A DNA stretch of 51,540 nt, from contig SPQI01000183.1 in the NCBI GenBank assembly GCA_004570315.1, positions 1-51,540 on the forward strand, in the 5' to 3' direction. Below, piece after piece: positions 1-8,600 of this stretch; positions within the stretch are counted from its first letter, which is position 1, and each line of letters starts with the position of its first letter. A program made the position numbers and the translations under genes. Below the pieces are notes generated by a model. That model made no database searches, had not been told where the DNA came from, and was given only the letters and a program-made list of their open reading frames with translations. This DNA comes from Oxalobacteraceae bacterium OM1. Its GTDB lineage: Bacteria; Pseudomonadota; Gammaproteobacteria; Burkholderiales; Burkholderiaceae_D.

Positions 1-520
1 TGCTCGTGTCCTTCCACTCGCCTTCGCCGATGTTGAAGGCCAGCCGCTTGATCGGCAGCGTGCCTTCGAAAACTTGCGTCGCGCCTTCCTTCTTCACCGT
101 CATCGGGAAGGCGACGTCCGCGGTCTTGCCCTTGATGGTCAGCTTGCCGCTCACGTCGAGCTTGCCGCCGGCCGCCGGCTTGATCGCCGTCGACACGAAG
201 CTCGCCTTCGGAAACTGCGCGCCGTTGAACCATTCCTTCTTCTGCACTTCCTTGTTGTAGTCGGCCTCGCCCAGGTCGAAGCTCGGCACGTCGATGTCGA
301 CCGCCGCCTTCGAAGCTTCCGGCTTGGCGGCGTCGTAGTCGATGTTCGCGCTGAAGCGCTTGAACTTTGCTTCGACGGGCACGTTCATCTGCTTGAAGAC
401 GGCCGCGACGGTGCTTTTCGCGGGATCGGTTTTCAGTGCGGTGGCCAGCGCGGGAAGGGCGACGGCAACGGCGACGAAAGCGGAAGCGGCCGCTGTGCGG
501 CGCAACGTAATCGGGAACAT
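1..520 (-). CDS. YceI-family periplasmic protein (3' end outside window)
   Basis: The reading frame starts at the ATG at 520 and runs off the left edge, so only about 173 codons are visible. It opens with a hydrophobic, alanine-rich leader ending near ALA-TAL, a typical Sec signal peptide, so the product is probably periplasmic. The mature part carries the YceI lipocalin-like pattern: a segment around SANIDYDAAKPEAS, then VDIDVPSFDLG, then the KASFVSTAIKP strand. YceI proteins bind isoprenoid-type lipids. The gene lies 14 bases downstream of the cytochrome b561 gene on the same strand, so the two are probably one operon; this pairing is common in proteobacteria. Family assignment is firm; the ligand is unknown. 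Confidence 0.88.
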   Translation of the reverse strand, partial: MFPITLRRTAAASAFVAVAVALPALATALKTDPAKSTVAAVFKQMNVPVEAKFKRFSANIDYDAAKPEASKAAVDIDVPSFDLGEADYNKEVQKKEWFNGAQFPKASFVSTAIKPAAGGKLDVSGKLTIKGKTADVAFPMTVKKEGATQVFEGTLPIKRLAFNIGEGEWKDTS

Positions 521-534
521 CGGAGACTCCGTGA

Positions 535-1059
535 TTAGGGCAGCATGCGTTTCAGCACGCCGTCCCGGTCGATGAAATGGTGCTTGAGCGCCGCCGCGAC
601 GTGCAGCACGACGCAGGCGAGCAGGGTCATGTCCAGCCAGTAGTGCACTTCCCGCAGCACCGGCTTGAGTTGGGCATCGGCTTCGATCAGGACCGGCAGC
701 GGCAGGATGCCGAGGTAGACCACCGGCACGCCGGCGGCCAAGGTATAGAAATAGCCGGAGACCGGCACGGCGAAGATCAGCAGGTAAAGCAATCCGTGCA
801 GCGCGTGCGCCGCCTGCAACTGCCAGGCGGGCATGGGCTCGGCGTAGGGCGGCGTGCGATGCGTCAGCTTCCACAGCAGCCGTACGCAGGCCAGGCCGAG
901 CACCGTCACCCCGATCCACTTGTGCCAGGAGTAGTACTTGAGCTTGGTCGGCGTAATGCCCTTGATGTCCACCATCGTCAGGCCGAGCGCAAACGCGGCA
1001 ACGATCAGCAGGGCGATCAGCCAGTGCAGCGCGATGGCGGTCGGCGAATATCGAGGCAT
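535..1059 (-). CDS. Cytochrome b561 family protein
   Basis: A 174-residue four-helix membrane protein. The N-terminus MPRYSPTAIALHWLIALLIV has the usual His at residue 12 in helix 1. Further histidines fit the di-heme ligand set: WHKW near 46, AHALHG near 86-89, and H at about 139 and 152 in HYWLDMTLLACVVLHV. Such proteins move electrons between membrane quinols and soluble acceptors. It is the first gene of an operon with the downstream YceI gene. A palindromic operator-like element lies only 13 bases upstream of the ATG. Length and histidine spacing match the family. Confidence 0.9.
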   Translation of the reverse strand: MPRYSPTAIALHWLIALLIVAAFALGLTMVDIKGITPTKLKYYSWHKWIGVTVLGLACVRLLWKLTHRTPPYAEPMPAWQLQAAHALHGLLYLLIFAVPVSGYFYTLAAGVPVVYLGILPLPVLIEADAQLKPVLREVHYWLDMTLLACVVLHVAAALKHHFIDRDGVLKRMLP

Positions 1060-1071
1060 TGCAATTGGTTA

Positions 1072-1093
1072 ATTAGTTCGAACTAGAACTAAT
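1072..1093. promoter_or_regulatory. Palindromic operator upstream of cytochrome b561/YceI operon
   Basis: Exact 8-base inverted repeat ATTAGTTC-N6-GAACTAAT. The spacer, with the flanking bases, forms a second nested palindrome TAGTTCGAACTA at 1074-1085. It sits 13 bases before the start codon in an AT-rich patch. The shape suits a MarR/ArsR-type dimeric repressor; no such regulator gene is in view, so this is inferred from symmetry and position. Confidence 0.5.
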
Positions 1094-1173
1094 ATAACAA
1101 AGAAACGGCCGCGCGGGGCGGCCGGAATGCGGCACGGAATGGATTTCAGTCGTCCATTCCTGTGACGGTCGGG

Positions 1174-2716
<1,543 letters not shown>

Positions 2717-2743
2717 CGCGCTCACTTTCCTACCTGCCCACCT

Positions 2744-3352
2744 ATGAAACTCATCGGTTCCCTCGCCAGTCCCTATGTTCGCAAGGTCCGCGTTGTCATG
2801 GCGGAAAAGAAGCTCGATTATGAGTTCGTCCTCGACAATGTCTGGGGTCCCGACACCAAGATCTTCCAGTCCAATCCGCTCGGCAAAGTGCCCTGCCTGA
2901 TCATGGAAGACGGCGGCGCGATGTTCGATTCCCGCGTCATCGTCGAATACCTCGATACCCTCACGCCGGTCGGCAAGCTCATCCCGCCGAACGGCCGCGA
3001 ACGCGCCGAAGTGAAGTGCTGGGAAGCGCTTGCCGACGGTGTGCTCGACGCGGCCGTCGCGGTGCGCCTGGAGCGCACGCAGCGTCCGGCCGAATTGCAG
3101 AGCGAAGCGTGGATCCAGCGCCAGTTCGACAAGGTGCATCACGGCCTGAAGGCGATGTCGTCCGGCCTGAACGACACGCCCTTCTGCTGCGGCAACCACT
3201 ACACGCTGGCCGATGTGGCCGTCGGCTGCGCGCTCGGCTGGCTGTCGTTCCGCTTCCCGGAAATCGACTGGCGCGGCGAGCATCCGAATCTCGCGAAGCT
3301 CTTCGACAAGCTCGCCGAGCGGCCGTCATTCAAGGACACCGTGCCGCAGTAA
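2744..3352 (+). CDS. Glutathione S-transferase
   Basis: A 202-residue cytosolic GST. The N-terminal thioredoxin-fold domain begins MKLIGSLASPYVRKVRVVM, with the serine/tyrosine region used to activate glutathione. It includes the conserved cis-proline strand GKVPCL and the glutathione-binding DSRVIVEYL (ED/DS motif near residue 65). The C-terminal helical domain contains the N-capping motif YTLADVAVGCAL. The ATG at 2744 is chosen because the GST fold starts exactly there; the frame is open further upstream but carries no GST sequence. The substrate cannot be told from sequence. A terminator follows. Confidence 0.93.
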   Translation: MKLIGSLASPYVRKVRVVMAEKKLDYEFVLDNVWGPDTKIFQSNPLGKVPCLIMEDGGAMFDSRVIVEYLDTLTPVGKLIPPNGRERAEVKCWEALADGVLDAAVAVRLERTQRPAELQSEAWIQRQFDKVHHGLKAMSSGLNDTPFCCGNHYTLADVAVGCALGWLSFRFPEIDWRGEHPNLAKLFDKLAERPSFKDTVPQ

Positions 3353-3368
3353 GGCGCAACGCGCAAAC

Positions 3369-3400
3369 AAAAAGGGCAGTCGATCGACTGCCCTTTTTTC
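3369..3400. terminator. Bidirectional rho-independent terminator
   Basis: A perfect 20-base palindrome of two 10-base arms (GGGCAGTCGA and its complement, 3374-3393) is flanked by A-rich sequence on the left and a run of T on the right. It lies between the convergent GST and bfr genes and can stop transcription from both sides. Confidence 0.9.
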
Positions 3401-3415
3401 ATTCCGGCGCAAGAA

Positions 3416-3892
3416 TCAGGACGCTTCGTCCATCTGCGTCTGCAGGTAGTTCTGCAGGCCGACCTTCGCAATGAGGTCGCGCTGCGTCTCCAGCCATTCG
3501 ATGTGTTCCTCGGTATCGTCGAGGATCTCCACGAAGATCTCGCGCGAGACGTAGTCCTTCGCGAGTTCGCAGGCGGCGATCGCATCCTTCACCGTCTGCT
3601 GCGACGCGAGTTCCAGCTTCAGGTCGCATTCGAGGATCTCCGGCGTGTCCTCCCCGATCATCAGCTTGTGCAGCGCCTGCAGGTTGGGCAGGCCGTCGAG
3701 CATGAGGATGCGGTTGATGAGCTTGTCGGCGTGCTTCATCTCGCCGATGGACTCGTCGTATTCCTTTTTGCCGAGCTTGGTGAAGCCCCAGTGGCTGTAC
3801 ATCCGCGCATGCAGGAAGTACTGGTTGATTGCGGTGAGCTCGTTGGTCAGCTGCGCGTTGAGCAGCCGGATGATGTTGAGGTCGCCTTTCAT
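3416..3892 (-). CDS. bfr: Bacterioferritin
   Basis: A 158-residue heme-containing ferritin, the exact length of E. coli Bfr. It assembles into 24-subunit shells that oxidise and store iron. Visible ligands are Glu18 (NELTAINQYFLHARMY), Glu51, the heme-ligating Met52 and His54 (GEMKHADK), Glu94 and His130. Counting against E. coli Bfr, the position of ferroxidase ligand Glu127 is a threonine here, followed by Glu128-Glu129 (DDTEEHIEWLE). I recall this DTEEH form from other beta-proteobacterial Bfr proteins, so it is probably a family variant, not damage. It is followed on the same strand by bfd and hemP, an iron-handling cluster. Confidence 0.95.
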   Translation of the reverse strand: MKGDLNIIRLLNAQLTNELTAINQYFLHARMYSHWGFTKLGKKEYDESIGEMKHADKLINRILMLDGLPNLQALHKLMIGEDTPEILECDLKLELASQQTVKDAIAACELAKDYVSREIFVEILDDTEEHIEWLETQRDLIAKVGLQNYLQTQMDEAS

Positions 3893-3973
3893 GGAGGTCC
3901 CGTTGTTGATGTTGTGGAGGTGCGGCGCACCGCCACATCATAGCGCAGCCACGGGCATGGAAAGAGCGTGCAA

Positions 3974-4189
3974 TCAGGCAGCCATTGCCGGCTGGAACAC
4001 CATCGGCTGCGCTTCGCGGGTCCCCTCTTCGAGGCATTCCCGCAGCACGGTCTTGGCGCATGAATGGCACTTGCCGCAACAGGTGCCGACGCCCAGCTGC
4101 TCGCGCAGCGCCGGCATCGTGTCGAAGCCGGCGTCGACCGCCTGGCGGATTTTGCGTTCGGAGATGTTGTGGCAGACGCAGACGATCAT
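3974..4189 (-). CDS. bfd: Bacterioferritin-associated [2Fe-2S] ferredoxin
   Basis: A 71-residue protein with the Bfd four-cysteine pattern: C4 and C6 (MIVCVCHNISE) and the CCGKCHSC cluster near residues 37-43. Bfd docks on bacterioferritin and reduces the stored ferric iron through the heme so that it can leave the shell. The C-terminal tail is a few residues longer than in E. coli. It lies between hemP (19 bases upstream) and bfr (81 bases downstream) on the same strand. This whole cluster is probably iron-regulated through the Fur-like site before hemP. Confidence 0.93.
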   Translation of the reverse strand: MIVCVCHNISERKIRQAVDAGFDTMPALREQLGVGTCCGKCHSCAKTVLRECLEEGTREAQPMVFQPAMAA

Positions 4190-4208
4190 CGTTGGCTTCC
4201 AGTGGTGT

Positions 4209-4397
4209 TCAGGCAGTGAGGATCAGTTTGTTGAGGCTGGTGAGCCGCAGGCGGTAGATCCGGCCTTGGTGCTCGATCTCCACCTCGCGCCGCTGCGCGA
4301 ACAGATCCTCGCTCTTGATCCGCATGACGGTGCCCTCGACCGCGTCGGTGGCCGAACTTGCCGTGCCGGAGACATCGATATGGCGGGTGTCAGACAT
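4209..4397 (-). CDS. hemP: Hemin uptake protein HemP
   Basis: A 62-residue protein from the ATG at 4397. The C-terminal half carries the HemP motif: SEDLFAQRREVEIEHQGRIYR followed by LRLTSLNKLILTA. HemP-family miniproteins are needed for heme uptake in several Burkholderiales and are among the most strongly Fur-controlled genes. The frame is open to 4472, but the upstream part lies over the Fur-like palindrome and is not HemP-like, so the shorter start is chosen. Confidence 0.9.
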   Translation of the reverse strand: MSDTRHIDVSGTASSATDAVEGTVMRIKSEDLFAQRREVEIEHQGRIYRLRLTSLNKLILTA

Positions 4398-4408
4398 GCG
4401 AGATTGCA

Positions 4409-4427
4409 AATGCGAATAATTCGTATT
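4409..4427 (-). promoter_or_regulatory. Fur-box-like operator before hemP
   Basis: A 19-base 9-1-9 palindrome AATGCGAAT-A-ATTCGTATT with one mismatch between arms, centred at 4418 and 12 bases upstream of the hemP ATG. The 9-1-9 geometry is that of a classical Fur box, and the downstream genes are iron genes, so Fur repression is a reasonable inference. Confidence 0.6.
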
Positions 4428-4440
4428 TAGATTATTTATG

Positions 4441-4851
4441 ATTTGCGCCGGCTTGGCAAGCGGTTTGCGCAACGCGGCGCAAATGCCACTGTCGGATTTC
4501 TTTTAACTCTGAATTTCTTTCAGCTAAGTCTGAACTGTATGCAGGGACAACATCGATTTGTCCCGTCCCATATCAGCGGGATAGCGAAGGCATGGACGCG
4601 GACTTACCATGTGCTTAGTCGGCGTGCATCATCAGTCCACAATGCTGCTACTGCGTACTACGTAGCAAGTGCAACTTTGACGCCGACTTTGGCAGCGGAT
4701 CGACCAGGCCGCTTTTCCGGGTTATTAAATACTGTATTTTTAGCCAGTGTCGCGGCAAAGCGAGCACTGGAGCGACTTACGGACGATCAAACCGCCGTGC
4801 ATAACGTCAGGCAGCCGCGCATAACGGACGATATTGTCCATTTGGTAACCA
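4441..4851. other. Intergenic junction between backbone and island
   Basis: About 410 bases with no credible gene. Visible pieces are a hairpin GGGACAA-N7-TTGTCCC at 4544-4564, a segment at 4555-4585 that recurs at 6098-6134, and a LexA-like sequence at 4732-4747. No integrase gene or recognisable integrase remnant was found here. Confidence 0.6.
4732..4747. promoter_or_regulatory. LexA-box-like sequence
   Basis: CTGT-N8-CCAG, one mismatch from the consensus CTGT-N8-ACAG, with an AT-rich spacer. It lies about 105 bases before the first cassette junction. LexA boxes control many integron integrase promoters, so this could be a relic of a lost integrase promoter. Chance occurrence is also possible. 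Confidence 0.25.
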
Positions 4852-4858
4852 GTTAGAC
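4852..4858 (+). other. Integron recombination core site (GTTRRRY) before cassette 1
   Basis: GTTAGAC fits the GTTRRRY core at which integron integrases cut. It lies 6 bases before the first cassette ATG, the spacing expected at a cassette boundary. No attC-like stem is visible upstream, so it may be an attI-type site or the edge of a degraded attC. Confidence 0.4.
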
Positions 4859-4863
4859 CTCCT

Positions 4864-5328
4864 ATGGACATCCAAGACCGTCAGGACTGCGAGCGCAACA
4901 TTCGTCGAGTCACGCAGTTGATCGACTCGGGCATCTTCAATCCCGACAACGGTGGCCATCCGCTGCAGCAATCGGCTTTCATTGATCTGATGATTTGCAT
5001 GCGTGATCTGATGCACAAAACAGAGAAGTACACCAAGCGAGTCGACTTTGTTGATGACGTGCTGACGAACAACTACGTCATACGGGACGCCTGTTGCCAC
5101 ATTGACTCCTTTAAGAAAGACTTTGACGGCAACGGAAATCGTGGCGAGTACATAGTGGCGTACGGAAAGTGCAACCTAATGAAGATGGACGACTTCGAGG
5201 CCAAGGGAGAGTACGAAGATGACGTTGCAATCTTCTACGGGCGCAACCGCGTCTACATGCGACGGCACATACTCCGCGCGTTTCACCAAGCACAGGCGCA
5301 ACTCCAGCCTCTGCTTGCTAGGCGTTAG
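4864..5328 (+). CDS. Hypothetical protein, integron cassette 1
   Basis: A 154-residue, charged, soluble protein of unknown function, with no signal peptide or membrane segment. It starts MDIQDRQDCERNIRRVTQLI and ends in a basic, glutamine-rich helix. It fills nearly the whole cassette: the ATG is 12 bases after the upstream core site and the stop codon TAG (5326-5328) abuts the attC, both typical of integron cassettes. It carries no promoter of its own that I can see, and I do not recognise the family. Confidence 0.7.
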   Translation: MDIQDRQDCERNIRRVTQLIDSGIFNPDNGGHPLQQSAFIDLMICMRDLMHKTEKYTKRVDFVDDVLTNNYVIRDACCHIDSFKKDFDGNGNRGEYIVAYGKCNLMKMDDFEAKGEYEDDVAIFYGRNRVYMRRHILRAFHQAQAQLQPLLARR

Positions 5329-5388
5329 GCCTAACCATTCGGTCACGCGGACTTGCCTACGGCAAGCCGCTTACCTCATACGTTGGGC
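5329..5388 (+). other. attC: attC recombination site of cassette 1
   Basis: A 60-base attC. The left core is GCCTAAC (5329-5335, RYYYAAC) and the right core is GTTGGGC (5382-5388, GTTRRRY). Between them is an imperfect hairpin, GCGG-A-CTTGCC / GGCAAG-CCGC, with a 3-base loop and one unpaired A. A single extrahelical base is the hallmark of folded attC sites. Confidence 0.88.
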
Positions 5389-5400
5389 AGCAAAGATCAA

Positions 5401-5757
5401 ATGTCACTATCAGCCTTGATAGATCGGCAGGGTTTGACCTTCAGTGGCCGCGACCTGAGCGTTGGAAATCGAACCCTAAAGATGCCGTACACGATATTGG
5501 ATGCCGGGCGTTTTGCGTCCGGCATCGCTGTCGTTTTCGATTACATGGAGTTCGATAAGTCCGAAAGGTGTGAGAACTTGTGGGCGATCGATCTTGAGGG
5601 CAATCGCGTATGGATCGCCGAAGCTCCCGATGTCCCTGCCAATGCATACGTGAGTCTCATAAGTACACAGCCGCTTAAGGCGTGGAATTTCGCGTGCTAT
5701 ATCTGCACGCTTGAGCCTGAATGCGGAAGGTTGATTGAGGCGGAATTCGCGAAATGA
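5401..5757 (+). CDS. Hypothetical protein, integron cassette 2
   Basis: A 118-residue soluble protein from the ATG at 5401. It contains a beta-rich, aromatic pattern (IAVVFDYMEF, LWAIDLEGNRVWIAEAP, KAWNFACYICTLEPECGRL). The C-terminal FACYICTLEPECG...EAEFAK resembles small hypothetical proteins I associate with cassette arrays, but no function is known to me. It lies 12 bases after the attC of cassette 1 and ends 6 bases before its own attC, in the same orientation as cassette 1. Confidence 0.72.
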   Translation: MSLSALIDRQGLTFSGRDLSVGNRTLKMPYTILDAGRFASGIAVVFDYMEFDKSERCENLWAIDLEGNRVWIAEAPDVPANAYVSLISTQPLKAWNFACYICTLEPECGRLIEAEFAK

Positions 5758-5763
5758 AAAGCC

Positions 5764-5824
5764 GCTCAACATTATCATGCACGCGACATGCGATAGCGCA
5801 CACGCGTGATGACGGACGTTGAAC
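5764..5824 (+). other. attC: attC recombination site of cassette 2
   Basis: A 61-base attC with left core GCTCAAC (5764-5770) and right core GTTGAAC (5818-5824). The inner stem is TCAT-G-CACGCG pairing with CGCGTGATGA, ten base pairs with one unpaired G, and a loop of about 17 bases. Core consensus, length and the single bulged base all fit. Confidence 0.88.
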
Positions 5825-6217
5825 GTCCGGTTCAGAGCAAGGTGACAGGCTGTTGTGGGCCGTTTTGCCCGGTCATTCGGGTTTTGCCAATGTCCGTTTG
5901 TTGAACGTTTTGCGTCATTGAACGCGGCGCCGGACTACTGACCATGGCGTCAAACAAATTGATCGCGAGAGGCGAAGTACCCACGATTAGAACGCGCCCC
6001 TGCCATAGATGCGGTGCAAAGTTCGGCAAGGCTGCAATCGTCGCGCCTGTCTCCGGCAGGGTAGCATCCCAGGATCGTATGATGCTAAACCACTGTGGAT
6101 TTGTACAGGTATGCTCCCATATATGGGGGATAGCCGGAGACAAGAGTCGTTCGATATGATGCGCGCGGCTGTGTCGACAGTGATACAGCGGATTTCCACT
6201 TTACGGTCCCTACATCA
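5825..6217. repeat. Gene-free stretch with direct repeats, candidate transposon end
   Basis: Nearly 400 bases with no credible gene. GTTTTGC recurs at 5862-5868, 5881-5887 and 5907-5913; the first and third copies sit in a longer shared context, CGTTTTGC with GTCATT nearby. GTTGAACG occurs at 5818-5825 and again at 5900-5907. Arrays of short, roughly 20-base-spaced sites are what TnsB-type transposases bind at Tn7-like ends, so this is a candidate left end. A matching inverted end on the other side was not found by eye. A second element at 6098-6134 repeats the 4555-4585 sequence. Confidence 0.35.
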
Positions 6218-7240
6218 ATGGCAACTGCGCGCACCAATACCATTTCTGGTCTTATCGTTCACAAGTTGGTCAAGCAGCGCCAAGGCGATGCCGAGTTTAT
6301 TCCACGTCCGAATGTCGTAGCTGTCACTGATACCGTCCAGCGATTAGTCGACCAAATTCACGCTCTGTACGCTGAGCGACAGAGCAAGGGGTACGGCAAG
6401 TTCGAAGTCGACGAGGACAACTTCCCGATGGCGAAGTATGTCCGCGAGTATTTCAGCGACAAAAGGCTTCCTTTCTATGACCTCAGTGTCGCCATGATGC
6501 GGACACTAAAGCGAACCGCTGACTCCGCGCCTCTTGCCACTGGCGGGTATGTACTCATCGCACACGTCTGTAACGGCGCAAATCATTTCCTACTGGTGGC
6601 GTTGGTCACCGACGTGCTCGGTACGGCAATTACTGAAGAACTCGAGTTCGTTGATAGTAACCACCTTGACATTACTAACGTAAGAGTGGCCGGTCGCATT
6701 GATCTAACTGGGTGGCAAGATGGTGCCGAGCGTTACGTCTCTTTCCTTAAAGGGAAAGGTGAAGTAGCAGACTATTTCAAAGAATTTCTTGGTTGCAACG
6801 ATGTTGTAGCAGCCAACAAAGAAACACAAAAGTTGCTTGTTTGCCTCAATACATTTGCAGAGCAACGGAGACTTGAGCCAAGTGCACGCGACCGCTTACT
6901 CCGTAGTGCCCATGACTGCTGCTTGGAACTTGCCAGTAACCGGCAGCCGATTGATCTAGAGACTCTCTCCAATCGTTTATGGCCGGACGATCCGGCGTTG
7001 ATGCGTGCCGCAATGGCAGACGAAGCCTTGCAACTATCAGACGGTTTCGTGCCGGACAAACGGGCATTGCGTGCATTTGTTAAATTTAGTGCGAAAAGCA
7101 ATTACTGGCGTTTGGAATTCGACCGCCAAGGTTTGCATACCGGCGATATCGATTTCGATAAGGACGCCGGCACCCTTACCCTTAAAAATCTGCCGGCGGA
7201 ACTGCTCGATCAGTTGAGATCGGAAGAGGAACATGAGTAA
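6218..7240 (+). CDS. NdpA/YejK-like nucleoid-associated protein
   Basis: A 340-residue protein, close to E. coli YejK (335). The core aligns by eye with YejK: GGYVLIAHV for the FADGGFVLFCHY strand, then NHLDITNVRVAGRIDLTGW and RYVSFLKGKGEVADYFKEFLG, the most conserved YejK stretch. YejK itself is a housekeeping nucleoid-associated protein, but this copy is on the island, far from a backbone context. Its last 8 bases overlap the next gene, so the two are translationally coupled. A probable role is recognition of DNA or of foreign nucleoid complexes, with the partner as membrane effector; that is inference. Confidence 0.82.
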   Translation: MATARTNTISGLIVHKLVKQRQGDAEFIPRPNVVAVTDTVQRLVDQIHALYAERQSKGYGKFEVDEDNFPMAKYVREYFSDKRLPFYDLSVAMMRTLKRTADSAPLATGGYVLIAHVCNGANHFLLVALVTDVLGTAITEELEFVDSNHLDITNVRVAGRIDLTGWQDGAERYVSFLKGKGEVADYFKEFLGCNDVVAANKETQKLLVCLNTFAEQRRLEPSARDRLLRSAHDCCLELASNRQPIDLETLSNRLWPDDPALMRAAMADEALQLSDGFVPDKRALRAFVKFSAKSNYWRLEFDRQGLHTGDIDFDKDAGTLTLKNLPAELLDQLRSEEEHE

Positions 7241-8438
7241 GTTGGTATTCGATCAGCTTGTTACCTTGTATCGCGCAATTGATTTTGACATTGCCGCGCG
7301 AGAGGGAACGCTGCTGCTCGAGTCGGAAGACATCCGGGGCTTACTGGAGACGGTATTAGCAGATGAGGATGGCGAATATGGGATCGCCATTGCGGAGGGC
7401 GATCCTGATCACCTCCAAGTCGGTCAAACCGTGCGGTTGTTTATCGACAGCCCACGTACTGGCCTCGGTCTTCTTGCCACTGACCTCGCTGGGTTGTTGG
7501 GCATACGTAAGGCCCGCATTGAAGAGCCCCGCCGATACTTCTTGGCCCGTGAGCGCTTTAATAAGGCCGACGCTATCGTGCCCGACAATGTCATTCGATA
7601 TCGCCGGGTATTGGCTTTCATCGGACTGCTGAAAGAGTCGGCGGCCTATCTGGACGAATCAAAGGCAGAACTGATCTACATTGCCGATGGAAAGTTCGAG
7701 ATATCGTTGACGTACTCAGTAGATGACCTAATGAAGGCTGATACTGCGTGTATTGACCGCCTAATCGCCTCAATCGAGAATGACACGCACAAGGAGCAGC
7801 GCCTTTCCATTCTTGGGACGGCTGCGGTTGAAATAGCCCAGTCATTTCCGCCAAACGAGCGCTTTCCAAATCTGCTTGCTCACTTGCCCCAGCTATATGA
7901 GCGTTTCTCAGATGGCTACCGACTTTTTGTATCGAGTTTTTCCTATGAAAAAGTGAAGGACGAGCTCGAAGCAGCCAAAGTCGAATACACAGGCAAGATT
8001 CATAAGGTCTTCACCGACATCCAAAACCAGGTATTGGGGATTCCAGTGGCCACCGTTATCGTGGCCACCCAAATGAAAGCTGCTTCACAAGTCGGGTATG
8101 AATTTTGGGTCAATACCGGCGTGCTGCTTGGCTGCTATGTCTTTGCGGTGTTGATGGGACTGCTCATTTACAATCAAATCAATACGTTGGTCGTACTCGA
8201 ACAAGAGATTGCACGTCAAAAGAATCAGTTCGAAAAAGACCATAAAGACATACTGCAGCGGCTTTCCAGTGTGTTTGCTACTCTGGACAGCCGTCTTCGG
8301 TCACAAAGGTATATCCTGGTTTTTGTTGCATTTATACTTGGCACCGGATTGGCATTGTCGACCGTTGCCTACCTGTCGATAACCAAGCCTGCAAAGGACT
8401 GGGCAAACACCACATTCATACAAAATTGGCTGCCGTAA
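7233..8438 (+). CDS. Membrane protein with coiled coil, partner of the NdpA-like protein
   Basis: A 401-residue protein of no family I recognise. Residues 1-265 are soluble, mixed alpha/beta, with a central LIYIADGKFEISLTYSVDDL stretch. A short hydrophobic run at about 268-280 and a strong membrane helix at about 292-313 follow. Next comes a charged, coiled-coil-like helix (about 320-358, QINTLVVLEQEIARQKNQFE...) and then a final membrane helix at about 359-381. This layout, a cytosolic sensor domain plus membrane helices at the C-terminus, is typical of abortive-infection effectors. The ATG overlaps the end of the NdpA-like gene by 8 bases. Function is inferred only from context. Confidence 0.75.
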   Translation: MSKLVFDQLVTLYRAIDFDIAAREGTLLLESEDIRGLLETVLADEDGEYGIAIAEGDPDHLQVGQTVRLFIDSPRTGLGLLATDLAGLLGIRKARIEEPRRYFLARERFNKADAIVPDNVIRYRRVLAFIGLLKESAAYLDESKAELIYIADGKFEISLTYSVDDLMKADTACIDRLIASIENDTHKEQRLSILGTAAVEIAQSFPPNERFPNLLAHLPQLYERFSDGYRLFVSSFSYEKVKDELEAAKVEYTGKIHKVFTDIQNQVLGIPVATVIVATQMKAASQVGYEFWVNTGVLLGCYVFAVLMGLLIYNQINTLVVLEQEIARQKNQFEKDHKDILQRLSSVFATLDSRLRSQRYILVFVAFILGTGLALSTVAYLSITKPAKDWANTTFIQNWLP

Positions 8439-8600
8439 CGCGTCGTCGTCTCGGACCAACGCGTCAGGGAACGCGTACGTTTCCGACCTAAATCAATATG
8501 CCGCCATTTGACATGCCGTTGCATACCCGCGCCTTCGGTGTAGGTGAACTTACACGTAGGGCCTCCCGCCGAAACACCTGCCTCGGAAAAACCCTTGTGC

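Noticed and set aside
3399-4079. A longer frame over bfr and bfd
   Set aside because: It is a shifted frame on the same strand; bfr at 3416-3892 is certain.
4799-4858. A third attC before cassette 1
   Set aside because: The left core would be GCATAAC, with A at a pyrimidine position, and no stem pairs inside; only the right core is credible.
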